A DNA stretch of 64,000 nucleotides from JAFAXD01 sp963760435 (lineage in GTDB: Bacteria > Pseudomonadota > Alphaproteobacteria > Rhizobiales > Xanthobacteraceae). Within the stretch, counting starts at the first letter, position 1; every line of letters starts with the position of its first letter. Of this stretch, positions 25,095 through 33,965 are shown in pieces. The notes under the pieces are model-generated. The model searched no databases. It was not told where the DNA came from and worked only from the letters and a program-made list of their open reading frames with translations. The stretch lies in assembly GCA_963760435.1 (NCBI GenBank), contig CAVXDE010000026.1, forward strand, positions 1 through 64,000. Reading direction: 5' to 3'. The translations under genes were made by a program, and so were the position numbers.

Positions 25095-26738
25095 TCAATC
25101 GGCCGGCAGGGCGCGATCCAGCAGAAGGGTGGTCTCAGCACCCGTCAGCTCCGCGGCCCCATAAAGGCGCGCGAGCGGCGCCGCCAGGCGATGCCGTGCA
25201 AAGGCTTCAGCCACAGCGGGGGAACTCGCGCGCAAGGCGGCAGCGGCTGTCAGCAGTGCAAGCCGCTCGACGGCTGCGCGCGCGTGCGCTTCGTCGCCGC
25301 TCAATAAAGCTGACCGCACGAGCTTAGTTGCATCGGCGCAGCCGGCTAAGTCCCGGGCCTCGTCGGCAAGCCGGTCGAGCACGGCATGTGCGGCCTCTCC
25401 GTCATGAGAGAAGGCACGCAAAACGTCGAGACAGACAACGTTGCCCGATCCCTCCCAGATCGCGTTGACCGGCGCCTCGCGATAGAGCCGCGCCAATATG
25501 CCCTCTTCCACGTAGCCATTGCCACCCAGGCACTCCATCGCTTCGTAGATCAGAGCAGGCGCGCTCTTGCAGATCCAATATTTGACTACCGGCGTAAGCA
25601 GCCGCGCGCGCGCTGCCTCCAGCGCATCGCCCGCGGCACAATCGTGCGAGCGGCACAGCCGCATCATTGAAGCAACTGCGCCTTCGCATTCGAGCGCGAG
25701 GTCAGCAAGCACGTTGCGCATCAGCGGCTGATCGGCGAGCGCGCGTTTGAAGGCGAAGCGGTGGCGCGCGTGATGCACCGCTTGCGCCAATGCCATGCGC
25801 ATCAGGCCGGCCGATGCGATCGCGCAATCGAGCCGCGTCAGTTGCACCATCTCGATAATGGTGCGCACACCGCGACCTTCATCACCGACGCGCCAGGCGA
25901 ATGCGCCAGCGAACTCCACCTCGGAGGACGCGTTGGACTTATTGCCGAGCTTGTCCTTGAGGCGCTGGAGACGCAGCGCGTTCGCGGCGCCGTCCGGCCT
26001 GAAGCGCGGCATGAAAAAGCAGGTGAGCCCTCCGGGTGCCTGCGCCAGCACCAGAAACGCATCGGACATGGGCGCGGAGATGAACCACTTATGTCCGGTG
26101 ATGCGGTAACCCTCGCCATCAGGCTCGGCACGCGTCGTGTTGGCGCGCACATCGGTGCCGCCCTGCTTCTCGGTCATGCCCATGCCGATGGTGATCCCGG
26201 ACTTCTCGTTCCAGGATCGGAACTCCGGCTCGTACTGGCGCGAATCGATCTTGGGCATGACGCGGGCCAGCAACGAAGGCGCGGCGGCGAGCGCCGCGAC
26301 GGCCGCGCGCGTCATGGTCACCGGGCACATGTGCCCGTTCTCGACCTGTGCCACCATATAGTAGCGGGCCGCGCGGGCGACCTCGCTCGGCGCACCCGCA
26401 CGTTGCCCGTGCTCGTCCCAGGTCATCGCCGCCAAGCCGTCGCCGATGCTTTCACGCATGAACGCGTGATAGGCCGGATGGAACTCGACGATATCGAGCC
26501 GATGGCCCTTGGAATCGAACAAGCGCAGCTTCGGAGGATTTTCATTGGCGAGACGCGCCTGCTCGAACATATGTGCGGCGCCCCACCCTTCTCCGAACCG
26601 GGTCAGGGCCGCGACCTCGGTGTGCGCGCCGTTCGCGTTGACCGCGTCCTGCAGCGGGCGATCGCTACTGAATAGATTGACGTCCACGAACGGTGGCGAT
26701 TGATTGAAGACATCGTGTGTGTCGAAGACGCTGGTCAT
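25095..26738 (-). CDS. AidB-type acyl-CoA dehydrogenase family protein
   Basis: 547 residues with the AidB/isovaleryl-CoA dehydrogenase-like layout: an N-terminal extension (DVFNQSPPFVDVNLFSSDRP), then GMTEKQGGTDVRANTTRA (FAD-binding middle domain), ITGHKWFISAPMSDAFLVLA, RLKDKLGNKSNASSEVEF, and the C-terminal LIYEAMECLGGNGYVEEGIL with REAPVNAIWEGSGNV. It uses FAD. E. coli AidB binds DNA and protects against alkylation; many relatives are probably ordinary or broad acyl-CoA dehydrogenases. Start at Met 26738 matches the family. Divergent from pyrB. Confidence 0.9.
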   Translation of the reverse strand: MTSVFDTHDVFNQSPPFVDVNLFSSDRPLQDAVNANGAHTEVAALTRFGEGWGAAHMFEQARLANENPPKLRLFDSKGHRLDIVEFHPAYHAFMRESIGDGLAAMTWDEHGQRAGAPSEVARAARYYMVAQVENGHMCPVTMTRAAVAALAAAPSLLARVMPKIDSRQYEPEFRSWNEKSGITIGMGMTEKQGGTDVRANTTRAEPDGEGYRITGHKWFISAPMSDAFLVLAQAPGGLTCFFMPRFRPDGAANALRLQRLKDKLGNKSNASSEVEFAGAFAWRVGDEGRGVRTIIEMVQLTRLDCAIASAGLMRMALAQAVHHARHRFAFKRALADQPLMRNVLADLALECEGAVASMMRLCRSHDCAAGDALEAARARLLTPVVKYWICKSAPALIYEAMECLGGNGYVEEGILARLYREAPVNAIWEGSGNVVCLDVLRAFSHDGEAAHAVLDRLADEARDLAGCADATKLVRSALLSGDEAHARAAVERLALLTAAAALRASSPAVAEAFARHRLAAPLARLYGAAELTGAETTLLLDRALPAD

Positions 26739-26883
26739 GGGCGGCACTCCGGATGGCGGGATGCTAGCACAGCGCGTGAACCGCTCCGGGGGTTGCGCGC
26801 CGCCGCTTCTCCTGGGGATGGTGCGGCTTCGCGGGAGATTCACCTTGCCGCAGCGCGGGAGTGCGCCTACAAGTCCCGCTTTA

Positions 26884-27837
26884 ATGAACATTGCGCAGAA
26901 GCCGACATTCGTCCTCCGCCAACGTCACCTGTTGGGGATTGAAGGACTTTCGCGCGACGAGATTACCGGTCTCCTCGACCGGGCCGAGGAATTTGTCGAG
27001 CTCAACCGCCAAATCGAGAAGAAGCAGAGTACGCTGCGCGGCCGTACGCAGATCAATCTCTTCTTCGAAGCCTCGACCCGGACGCAATCCTCGTTCGAAA
27101 TCGCCGGCAAACGGCTCGGCGCCGACGTGATGAACATGTCGGTCGGCTCGTCGTCCATGCGCAAAGGCGAGACGCTGCTCGATACCGCAATCACCCTCAA
27201 TGCCATGCATCCCGACATTCTGGTGGTGCGGCATCACGCGTCGGGCGCGGTCGATCTGCTGGCGCGCAAAGTCGATTGTTCCGTCATCAACGCCGGCGAC
27301 GGCGCCCATGAGCACCCGACGCAGGCGCTACTCGATGCGCTGACCATTCGCCGCAACAAAGGCACCATCGAGGGCCTGACGGTCACGATCTGCGGCGATA
27401 TCCTGCACTCGCGCGTGGCGCGCTCCAACATCATTCTATTGAACACGCTGGGCGCGCGCGTCCGCGTGGTCGCGCCGTCAACGCTGCTTCCCTCCGGGAT
27501 CGAGCGCTTCGGCGTCGATGTGTTTCGCGACATGCGCGAAGGCCTGCACAATTCCGATATCGTGATGATGTTGCGGCTGCAGCGCGAACGCATGAACGGC
27601 TCGTTTGTCCCCTCCTCGGCGGAGTACTTCCATTATTTCGGACTGGATGAGCGAAAGCTCGGCTACGCCAAGCCCGATGCGCTGGTGATGCATCCCGGCC
27701 CGATGAATCGCGGCGTCGAGATCGATTCCAGCGTCGCCGATGGCGCGCAGTCGCTGATCCGCGAACAAGTCGAGATGGGGGTTGCAGTACGCATGGCCGC
27801 GCTCGATGCCTTGTCGCGCAATCTCCGCAACGCGTGA
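26884..27837 (+). CDS. pyrB: Aspartate carbamoyltransferase catalytic subunit
   Basis: PyrB joins carbamoyl phosphate and aspartate in pyrimidine synthesis. The 317-residue protein shows the carbamoyl-phosphate loop (FFEASTRTQSSFEIAGKRLG), SSMRKGETLLDTAITL, RHHASGAVDLLA, GDGAHEHPTQALLDALTI, GDILHSRVARSN and VMHPGPMNRGVEIDS. The ATG at 26884 gives the normal N-terminus; the frame is open upstream. pyrC starts nine bases after the stop, so they form an operon that likely continues to plsY and dprA. Confidence 0.96.
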   Translation: MNIAQKPTFVLRQRHLLGIEGLSRDEITGLLDRAEEFVELNRQIEKKQSTLRGRTQINLFFEASTRTQSSFEIAGKRLGADVMNMSVGSSSMRKGETLLDTAITLNAMHPDILVVRHHASGAVDLLARKVDCSVINAGDGAHEHPTQALLDALTIRRNKGTIEGLTVTICGDILHSRVARSNIILLNTLGARVRVVAPSTLLPSGIERFGVDVFRDMREGLHNSDIVMMLRLQRERMNGSFVPSSAEYFHYFGLDERKLGYAKPDALVMHPGPMNRGVEIDSSVADGAQSLIREQVEMGVAVRMAALDALSRNLRNA

Positions 27838-27846
27838 CCTCACAGA

Positions 27847-29149
27847 ATGCTCTCTGATCGTCGTCCCATCCTGCTCACCAACGCACGGATCATCGATCCG
27901 TCGCGCGAACCTCGATTTTATCGGTGATCTGCTGATCGCCGACGGCCTCATCCGCGACAGCAAGCGCGGCATCGGTGCGGCCGGCGTGCCGGAAGGCACC
28001 GAGATCGTCGACTGCCGCGACAAGATTGTCGCGCCGGGATTGATCGACCTGCGTGCGTTCGTCGGCGAACCCGGTGCGGAATATCGCGAGACCCTCGCGT
28101 CCGCGAGCCAGGCGGCCGCGGCCGGCGGCGTCACCACCATCGTGTGCCAACCGGATACCAATCCGCCGATTGACGAACCGCCGGTGGTGGACTTCGTGCT
28201 GCGCCGCGCCCGCGACACCGCGATCGTCCACGTCCATCCGATGGCCGCTCTCACCAAGGGACTGCGGGGCGAGGAGATGACCGAGATCGGCCTCCTCAAA
28301 GCCGCGGGCGCGGTCGCCTTCACGGACGGCGCCAAGAGCGTGACCAACGCCCAGGTGATCCGCCGCGCGCTGACTTACGCGCGCGACTTCGATGCCCTGA
28401 TCGTGCACCACACGGAAGATCCCAACCTGGTCGGCGAAGGCGTGATGAACGAGGGCGAGTTCGCGGCCCGGCTCGGGCTGAGCGGCGTGCCCAAAGCGGC
28501 CGAGATCGTCATGCTCGAGCGCGACGTGCGGCTCGCCGCACTGGCGGGCGGTCGCTATCACGCGGCCTCGATCACCTGTGCCGAGTCGCTCGAAGTGCTG
28601 CGCCGGGCCAAGGACACGAACCCGAACATCACGGCGTCGGTCTCGATCAATCACATCACGCTCAACGAGGTCGACGTCGGGTCCTACCGGACGTTCTGCA
28701 AGCTGACGCCGCCGCTGCGCAACGAGACGGACCGTGCCGCCATGGTCGAAGCGCTGACCTCCGGGCTCGTCGATGCCGTCGTGTCCGATCATGATCCGCA
28801 GGACGTTGAGACGAAGCGGCTGCCGTTTGCCGAGGCGAGTCCCGGCGCAATCGGCATTGAGACGATGCTGGTCGCGGGGTTGCGGCTCGTGCACAACGGC
28901 GAGATCACGCTGATGAGCCTGCTCAAGGCGATGTCGACGCGCCCGGCCGAGCTCCTCGGGCTGCCCGGGGGAACGTTGCGCGCGGGCAGCGTCGCCGATG
29001 TGATCGTGGTCGATCTCGACGTGCCGTGGGTGCTGGACCGGGCGCAGCTCAAATCCAAGTGCAAGAACACGCCGTTCGACGAGGCACGCCTGCAAGGCCG
29101 CGTCGTGCGCACGATCGTCGCCGGACGTACCGCTTACGAGTACGTCTGA
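27847..29149 (+). CDS. pyrC: Dihydroorotase-family protein lacking the HxH metal site (one frameshift)
   Basis: From ATG 27847 the frame reads MLSDRRPILLTNARIIDPSR, then shifts near 27910 (one extra C; length 3n+1) into DLLIADGLIRDSKRGIGAAG and onwards. KIVAPGLIDLRAFVGEPGAE sits where active dihydroorotases have 'D-x-H-x-H-x-R-E-P-G', so both His ligands are replaced. VSDHDPQDVETKRLPFAEA and RPAELLGLPGGTLRAGSVAD fit the family otherwise. Such PyrC-prime proteins accompany PyrB and hold the ATCase complex together without catalysis in Pseudomonas. A catalytic PyrC would then lie elsewhere. It follows pyrB by nine bases. Confidence 0.9.
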
Positions 29150-29161
29150 TACACTGTCGCC

Positions 29162-29815
29162 ATGATCCGCCCGATCAACTGGTCGCTCGCCCTGCCCTAT
29201 TACCTGGGCGCGTTCCTGTTTGGTTATCTGCTTGGCTCCATTCCATTCGGGCTCGTGCTGACGCGGGTCGCCGGAACGCAGGACCTCCGCAGCATCGGCT
29301 CGGGCAATATCGGCGCAACCAACGTGCTGCGCACTGGCCGCAAGGGACTGGCAGCGGCGACGTTGCTTGGCGATGCGCTCAAGGGATCAGTCGCGGTGTG
29401 GCTCGCGACCTGGTTTGGGGGCCCTGATCTTGGCGTATTGGCAGCACTGGGGGCTTTCCTCGGCCACCTCTTCCCGGTGTGGCTGAAGTTCAAGGGCGGC
29501 AAAGGCGTCGCGACCTACATCGGGTTGCTGCTCGCGCTCGCCTGGCCGGCCATGATCTTCTTCTGCCTCGTGTGGATCGCGGTCGCCGCGCTCTCCCGCT
29601 ACTCATCGCTCGCCGCGCTGCTCGCGAGCGCCGCCACGCCGGCTTTCATCTGGTGGTATCAACACGATGGGCTGAATGCCGCGCTCTTTCTGGTGTTGTC
29701 ATTGCTGCTCTGGATCATGCACCGCGGCAACATTGCGCGCCTGGCAAACGGTCGCGAAGGCAAAATCGGGGGTTCCAAAACCCCGGCCGCAGATGCCCCG
29801 ACCACGCGTCAATAG
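29162..29815 (+). CDS. plsY: Glycerol-3-phosphate acyltransferase PlsY
   Basis: PlsY moves the acyl group of acyl-phosphate to glycerol-3-phosphate, the first step of phospholipid synthesis in most bacteria. The 217-residue inner-membrane protein has the three conserved motifs: GSIPFGLVLTR with SIGSGNIGATNVLRTGRKG, FKGGKGVATYIG, and the later HRGNIARLANGREGKIG. Several transmembrane helices are evident between them. It starts 12 bases after pyrC, in the same operon. Confidence 0.96.
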   Translation: MIRPINWSLALPYYLGAFLFGYLLGSIPFGLVLTRVAGTQDLRSIGSGNIGATNVLRTGRKGLAAATLLGDALKGSVAVWLATWFGGPDLGVLAALGAFLGHLFPVWLKFKGGKGVATYIGLLLALAWPAMIFFCLVWIAVAALSRYSSLAALLASAATPAFIWWYQHDGLNAALFLVLSLLLWIMHRGNIARLANGREGKIGGSKTPAADAPTTRQ

Positions 29816-29824
29816 TCCGGGAAA

Positions 29825-30946
29825 ATGGGCGTGGGTGGCGGAGCCAACAATCACATCGGCGATCAGGAGCGGCTTGATCGCCTGCGCCTGATCCGCAGCG
29901 ACAATATCGGACCGCGCACGTTCCGGGACCTGCTCAATCATTTCGGCAGTGCCGGCGCGGCGCTCGACGCCTTGCCCGATCTCGCGCGCCGCGGCCGCGC
30001 CAGGGACCCGATCCGAGTTTGCCCGCCTGCGGATGCAGAGCGGGAGCTTGCCGCCGCCGCCCGCCAGGGGGTCACCTTTGTGGCCGAGGATGAACCGGAA
30101 TATCCGGCGCGCTTGCGGGAGATCGATGACGCCCCGCCGCTACTCGGGGTGCGCGGCAATGTGGATATGCTGACGCAGCCAATGGTCGGCATCGTCGGCT
30201 CGCGCAACGCGTCCGCGGCCGGTCTCAAGTTCGCCCAGCTGATCGCGCGCGACCTTGGCGAAGCCGGCTTCATGATTGTCTCGGGGTTGGCACGTGGGAT
30301 TGATGCGGCAGCCCATCGGGCAACCGTTGCGAGCGGAACAGTGGCCGTCCTGGCTGGCGGTCACGATCGGATCTATCCGCCCGAGCATGGGGAGTTGGCG
30401 CAAGCACTTCTCGGTACGGGGGCTGCGGTTTCGGAAATGCCGATCGGATGGGAGCCGCGTGCACACGATTTTCCCCGCCGTAATCGGCTGATCTCGGGAA
30501 TGGCTGCCGGCGTGGTCATCGTCGAGGCAGCGCAACGATCAGGCTCGCTGATTACGGCGCGCTTCGCTCTCGAGCAGGGCCGTGAAGTCTTTGCTGTCCC
30601 GGGATCGCCGCTCGACCCCCGCGCGGAAGGCACGAACCGCCTCATCAAGCAGGGAGCGACGCCGGTGACCGAAGCCGCCGACGTGATCAACGTGCTTGCA
30701 CCAATTCTCGGTCGACTGCCGGAGCCGCCCGGGCCGGCTCCCGAACCCTCTGGGCTGCTCGACCGCCCCGATGGCGATCAGGTGACGACCGGCGTGCTCG
30801 CCCTCCTCGGACCAACCCCGGTCGCAATCGACGATCTCATCCGGCTCTCAGGCGCCGCCCCGGCAACGGTTCGCATGGTGCTTTTGGAGCTCGAAATCGC
30901 CGGCCGGCTTCGGCGGGGACGTGGCGGGCTGGTGGCGCTCGTCTGA
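29825..30946 (+). CDS. dprA: DNA-processing protein DprA
   Basis: DprA loads RecA onto incoming single-stranded DNA during transformation; it is widespread even in species not known to be competent. The 373-residue chain has a helical N-terminal part (RLDRLRLIRSDNIGPRTFRD), the Rossmann-like core with VGIVGSRNASAAG, IVSGLARGIDAAAHRATVAS, PRRNRLISGMAAGVVIVEA, SGSLITARFALEQGREVFAV, and a winged-helix C-terminal domain (LIRLSGAAPATVRMVLLELE). It starts nine bases after plsY. Confidence 0.96.
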   Translation: MGVGGGANNHIGDQERLDRLRLIRSDNIGPRTFRDLLNHFGSAGAALDALPDLARRGRARDPIRVCPPADAERELAAAARQGVTFVAEDEPEYPARLREIDDAPPLLGVRGNVDMLTQPMVGIVGSRNASAAGLKFAQLIARDLGEAGFMIVSGLARGIDAAAHRATVASGTVAVLAGGHDRIYPPEHGELAQALLGTGAAVSEMPIGWEPRAHDFPRRNRLISGMAAGVVIVEAAQRSGSLITARFALEQGREVFAVPGSPLDPRAEGTNRLIKQGATPVTEAADVINVLAPILGRLPEPPGPAPEPSGLLDRPDGDQVTTGVLALLGPTPVAIDDLIRLSGAAPATVRMVLLELEIAGRLRRGRGGLVALV

Positions 30947-31164
30947 AACGCAAATCTGCTCGCAGAAGACGTGAATACAACAAAATACCTGTTTTAATTG
31001 TCTTTCGGCGCATGGAGATTATCTATTCGATAACAGTTACTTAGCCCGCCAATGCGGGTTACCCATCGGTCCGTGATTTGACTTTGGGGACCCGCTTACC
31101 CATTTTCGCGGCGCCGCGCGCCATCCCCGCCGGGAGTCGGCGCCCCGCAAAAACACGGATTTGC
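30947..31164. other. Upstream region of topA
   Basis: AT-richer spacer between dprA and topA. CCCGC-CAAT-GCGGG at about 31048-31061 can form a small hairpin without a T-run. No gene is seen; the topA promoter is presumably here. Confidence 0.35.
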
Positions 31165-33897
31165 ATGAACGTCGTCGTCGTCGAGTCGCCGGCTAAAGCC
31201 AAGACGATCAATAAGTATCTCGGCCGCGGCTATGAGGTCCTCGCCTCCTTTGGCCATGTCCGCGACCTGCCGGCCAAGAATGGCTCGGTCGACCCGGATC
31301 ACAACTTCAAGATGGTCTGGGAAGTGGATCCCAAGGCCCAGAAGCGGCTCAATGATATCGCCCAGGCGCTCAAGGGCGCGGGCAAGCTTATTCTCGCCAC
31401 CGACCCGGATCGCGAGGGCGAGGCGATCTCCTGGCATGTCCTGGAGATCTTGAAGCAGAAAAAGGCGCTCACAGACCAGAACGTCGAGCGTGTGGTGTTC
31501 AACGCCATCACCAAGCAATCGGTGAATGAGGCGATGGCCAACCCGCGCAACATCGACGGCGCCCTGGTCGATGCCTATCTGGCACGGAGGGCGCTCGATT
31601 ATCTGGTCGGGTTCACGCTTTCTCCCGTGCTCTGGCGCAAGCTACCAGGCGCGCGCTCCGCCGGGCGCGTGCAATCGGTGGCGCTGCGGCTCGTGTGCGA
31701 CCGCGAGCTCGAGATCGAGAAATTCGTAGCGCGTGAGTTCTGGTCCCTGGTCGCCACCTTGGCGACGCCGCGCGGCGACACGTTCGAGGCCCGGCTGGTC
31801 GGTGCCGATGGGCAGAAGATTCAGCGCCTTGACATCGGATCGGGTGCGGAGGCGCAGGCGTTCAGGGAGGCGCTGGAGAGCGCAGCCTTCACAGTCGCCG
31901 CGGTCGAGGCCAAGCCGACCAAACGCAATCCGTATCCGCCGTTCACTACGTCGACCCTGCAGCAGGAAGCAAGCCGCAAATTGGGATTTGCGCCGGCGCA
32001 TACGATGCGGATCGCGCAGCAACTCTATGAGGGCATCGACATTGGCGGCGATACGGTCGGGCTCATCACCTACATGCGAACCGACGGCGTGCAGATCGCC
32101 GAAGAGGCGTTACCGTCGATCCGCAAGGTGATTGGCCAGGAATATGGTGCGCGCTATGTGCCGGAAGCGCCGCGACGCTATCAAACGAAAGCCAAGAACG
32201 CTCAGGAAGCGCATGAGGCGATCCGGCCCACTGACATCAACCGTCGCCCGCGTGACGTCTCGCGCTATCTCGAACCTGAGCAAGCAAAACTCTACGAGCT
32301 GATCTGGATGCGCGCGATCGCCAGCCAGATGGAGTCGGCCGATATCGAGCGCACGACCGTCGATATCACCGCCAAGGTCGGCCCGCGCCTGCTCGACCTG
32401 CGCGCGACCGGCTCAGTGATCAAGTTTGACGGTTTCCTGCGGGTCTATCACGAAGACCGCGATGATCCCGATGAGGATGACGAGACGCGCCGCCTGCCTG
32501 AGATGAGCCAGGGCGAGTCGCTGGAGAAGCGCGCCATTGCGGCCGATCAGCACTTCACCGAACCGCCGCCGCGCTATTCGGAAGCCTCGCTGGTCAAGCG
32601 CATGGAGGAGCTCGGCATCGGCCGACCCTCGACTTATGCGTCGATCTTGCAGGTGCTCAAGGACCGCAACTATGTGCGGCTCGAGAAGCGGCGGCTTTAT
32701 CCGGAAGACAAGGGCCGCGTGGTGGTCGCCTTCCTGGAGAGCTATTTCACCAAGTACGTCGAGTACGACTTCACCGCCGACCTCGAGGATCAGCTCGATC
32801 GTGTCTCCAACAACGAGTTGGGTTGGCGCGAGCTTCTGCGCGATTTCTGGGTCGATTTCACCGGCGCAGTCGACAGCATCAAGGACCTGCGCATCGGCGA
32901 GGTACTCACCGCGCTTGATGAGATGCTGGCGCCGCATATTTATCCCGCGCGCGAGGACGGCGGCGATCCACGCCAATGCCCGGTGTGCGGCACCGGTCGC
33001 CTGTCGCTGAAGATCGGAAAATTCGGCGCCTTCATCGGCTGCTCGAATTATCCGGAATGCCGCAATACGCGGCCGCTGGGAGCGGCCAACGGCAACGGCG
33101 TCGTTGAGAACGGCGCCAAGGAGCTGGGCATCGATCCGGCAACCGGACTGCCGGTGACGCTGCGGTCCGGCCGTTTCGGACCCTATGTGCAGCTTGGTGA
33201 AGCCAACGGCGACGAGAAGCCCAAGCGCGCCGGCCTGCTCAAAGGCACCGACCCCAATACGGTGACGCTCGAGCTCGCGCTCAAGCTCCTGTCACTGCCG
33301 CGCGAAGTGGGACGCCATCCCGAGGATGGCGAGCCGATCGTTGCCGGCGTGGGACGGTTTGGCCCCTACGTACAACATGGCAAGACTTACGCGAGCCTGG
33401 AGACAGGCGACGACGTGCTCACGATCGGGCTCAATCGGGCGGTGACGCTGATCGCTGAGAAGATCGCCAAGGGACCGCGGGCACGGCGTTTCGGCTCCGA
33501 CCCCGGCCGCAGCCTCGGCGAGCATCCGAACGGCGGCGGTCCAGTGGTCGCGAAGTCCGGGCGCTACGGGCCTTATGTGAGCCATAACGGGATCAACGCG
33601 ACGCTGCCGAACGATAAAACGCTCGAGGCCATTACGCTCGAAGAGGCTGTTGCGCTTATCGAAGCCCGCGCGGCCAAGGGCGGTGGATCCGCGCGCCGTA
33701 GCGGCGGCCGCAAGGCGCGCACCAAGACCGCAACCAATGCCGCGGCTGCGGCACCGGGCGAGAGCGCGGAGCGCAAGCCCGCCACAAAGCGATCGGCTCG
33801 TCCGGCGCGACCAAAGTCAGCCAGAAAGCCCGCCGCCAAATCGGCTTCGACGAAGACGAAGACGCCCACAACCAAGGCGCGGACCGCGAGCCAGTAA
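31165..33897 (+). CDS. topA: DNA topoisomerase I
   Basis: TopA relaxes negative supercoils by cutting one strand through a 5'-phosphotyrosine. The 910-residue protein begins MNVVVVESPAKAKTINKYLG (Toprim domain, DPDREGEAISWH acidic cluster). The active Tyr is in GLITYMRTDGVQIAEEALPS. ELGIGRPSTYASILQVLKDR follows. Next is a C4 zinc finger (CPVCG...CSNYPEC), then three topo-C repeats with RFGPYVQ. The last 70 residues are an Ala/Lys/Pro/Arg-rich tail. I use ATG 31165 because it starts the Toprim domain directly; the frame is open to 31078. Confidence 0.97.
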   Translation: MNVVVVESPAKAKTINKYLGRGYEVLASFGHVRDLPAKNGSVDPDHNFKMVWEVDPKAQKRLNDIAQALKGAGKLILATDPDREGEAISWHVLEILKQKKALTDQNVERVVFNAITKQSVNEAMANPRNIDGALVDAYLARRALDYLVGFTLSPVLWRKLPGARSAGRVQSVALRLVCDRELEIEKFVAREFWSLVATLATPRGDTFEARLVGADGQKIQRLDIGSGAEAQAFREALESAAFTVAAVEAKPTKRNPYPPFTTSTLQQEASRKLGFAPAHTMRIAQQLYEGIDIGGDTVGLITYMRTDGVQIAEEALPSIRKVIGQEYGARYVPEAPRRYQTKAKNAQEAHEAIRPTDINRRPRDVSRYLEPEQAKLYELIWMRAIASQMESADIERTTVDITAKVGPRLLDLRATGSVIKFDGFLRVYHEDRDDPDEDDETRRLPEMSQGESLEKRAIAADQHFTEPPPRYSEASLVKRMEELGIGRPSTYASILQVLKDRNYVRLEKRRLYPEDKGRVVVAFLESYFTKYVEYDFTADLEDQLDRVSNNELGWRELLRDFWVDFTGAVDSIKDLRIGEVLTALDEMLAPHIYPAREDGGDPRQCPVCGTGRLSLKIGKFGAFIGCSNYPECRNTRPLGAANGNGVVENGAKELGIDPATGLPVTLRSGRFGPYVQLGEANGDEKPKRAGLLKGTDPNTVTLELALKLLSLPREVGRHPEDGEPIVAGVGRFGPYVQHGKTYASLETGDDVLTIGLNRAVTLIAEKIAKGPRARRFGSDPGRSLGEHPNGGGPVVAKSGRYGPYVSHNGINATLPNDKTLEAITLEEAVALIEARAAKGGGSARRSGGRKARTKTATNAAAAAPGESAERKPATKRSARPARPKSARKPAAKSASTKTKTPTTKARTASQ

Positions 33898-33916
33898 CAA
33901 CACTCGCAAAAGCAAA

Positions 33917-33939
33917 CGGGCCCGCACAAGGCGGGCCCG
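33917..33939. terminator. Hairpin between convergent topA and the penicillin-binding protein gene
   Basis: Perfect 9-bp stem CGGGCCCGC / GCGGGCCCG with loop ACAAG. The minus-strand side is followed by a T-rich stretch (TTTGCTTTTGC), so it should end the PBP transcript and may act for topA too. Confidence 0.75.
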
Positions 33940-33965
33940 CGTGATTGATGCTCGGTACCTGTTCG

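Noticed and set aside
25761..26675. 304-codon + strand frame
   Set aside because: Antisense to the acyl-CoA dehydrogenase.
27890..29095. 401-codon open frame on the minus strand
   Set aside because: Antisense to pyrC; no recognisable family.
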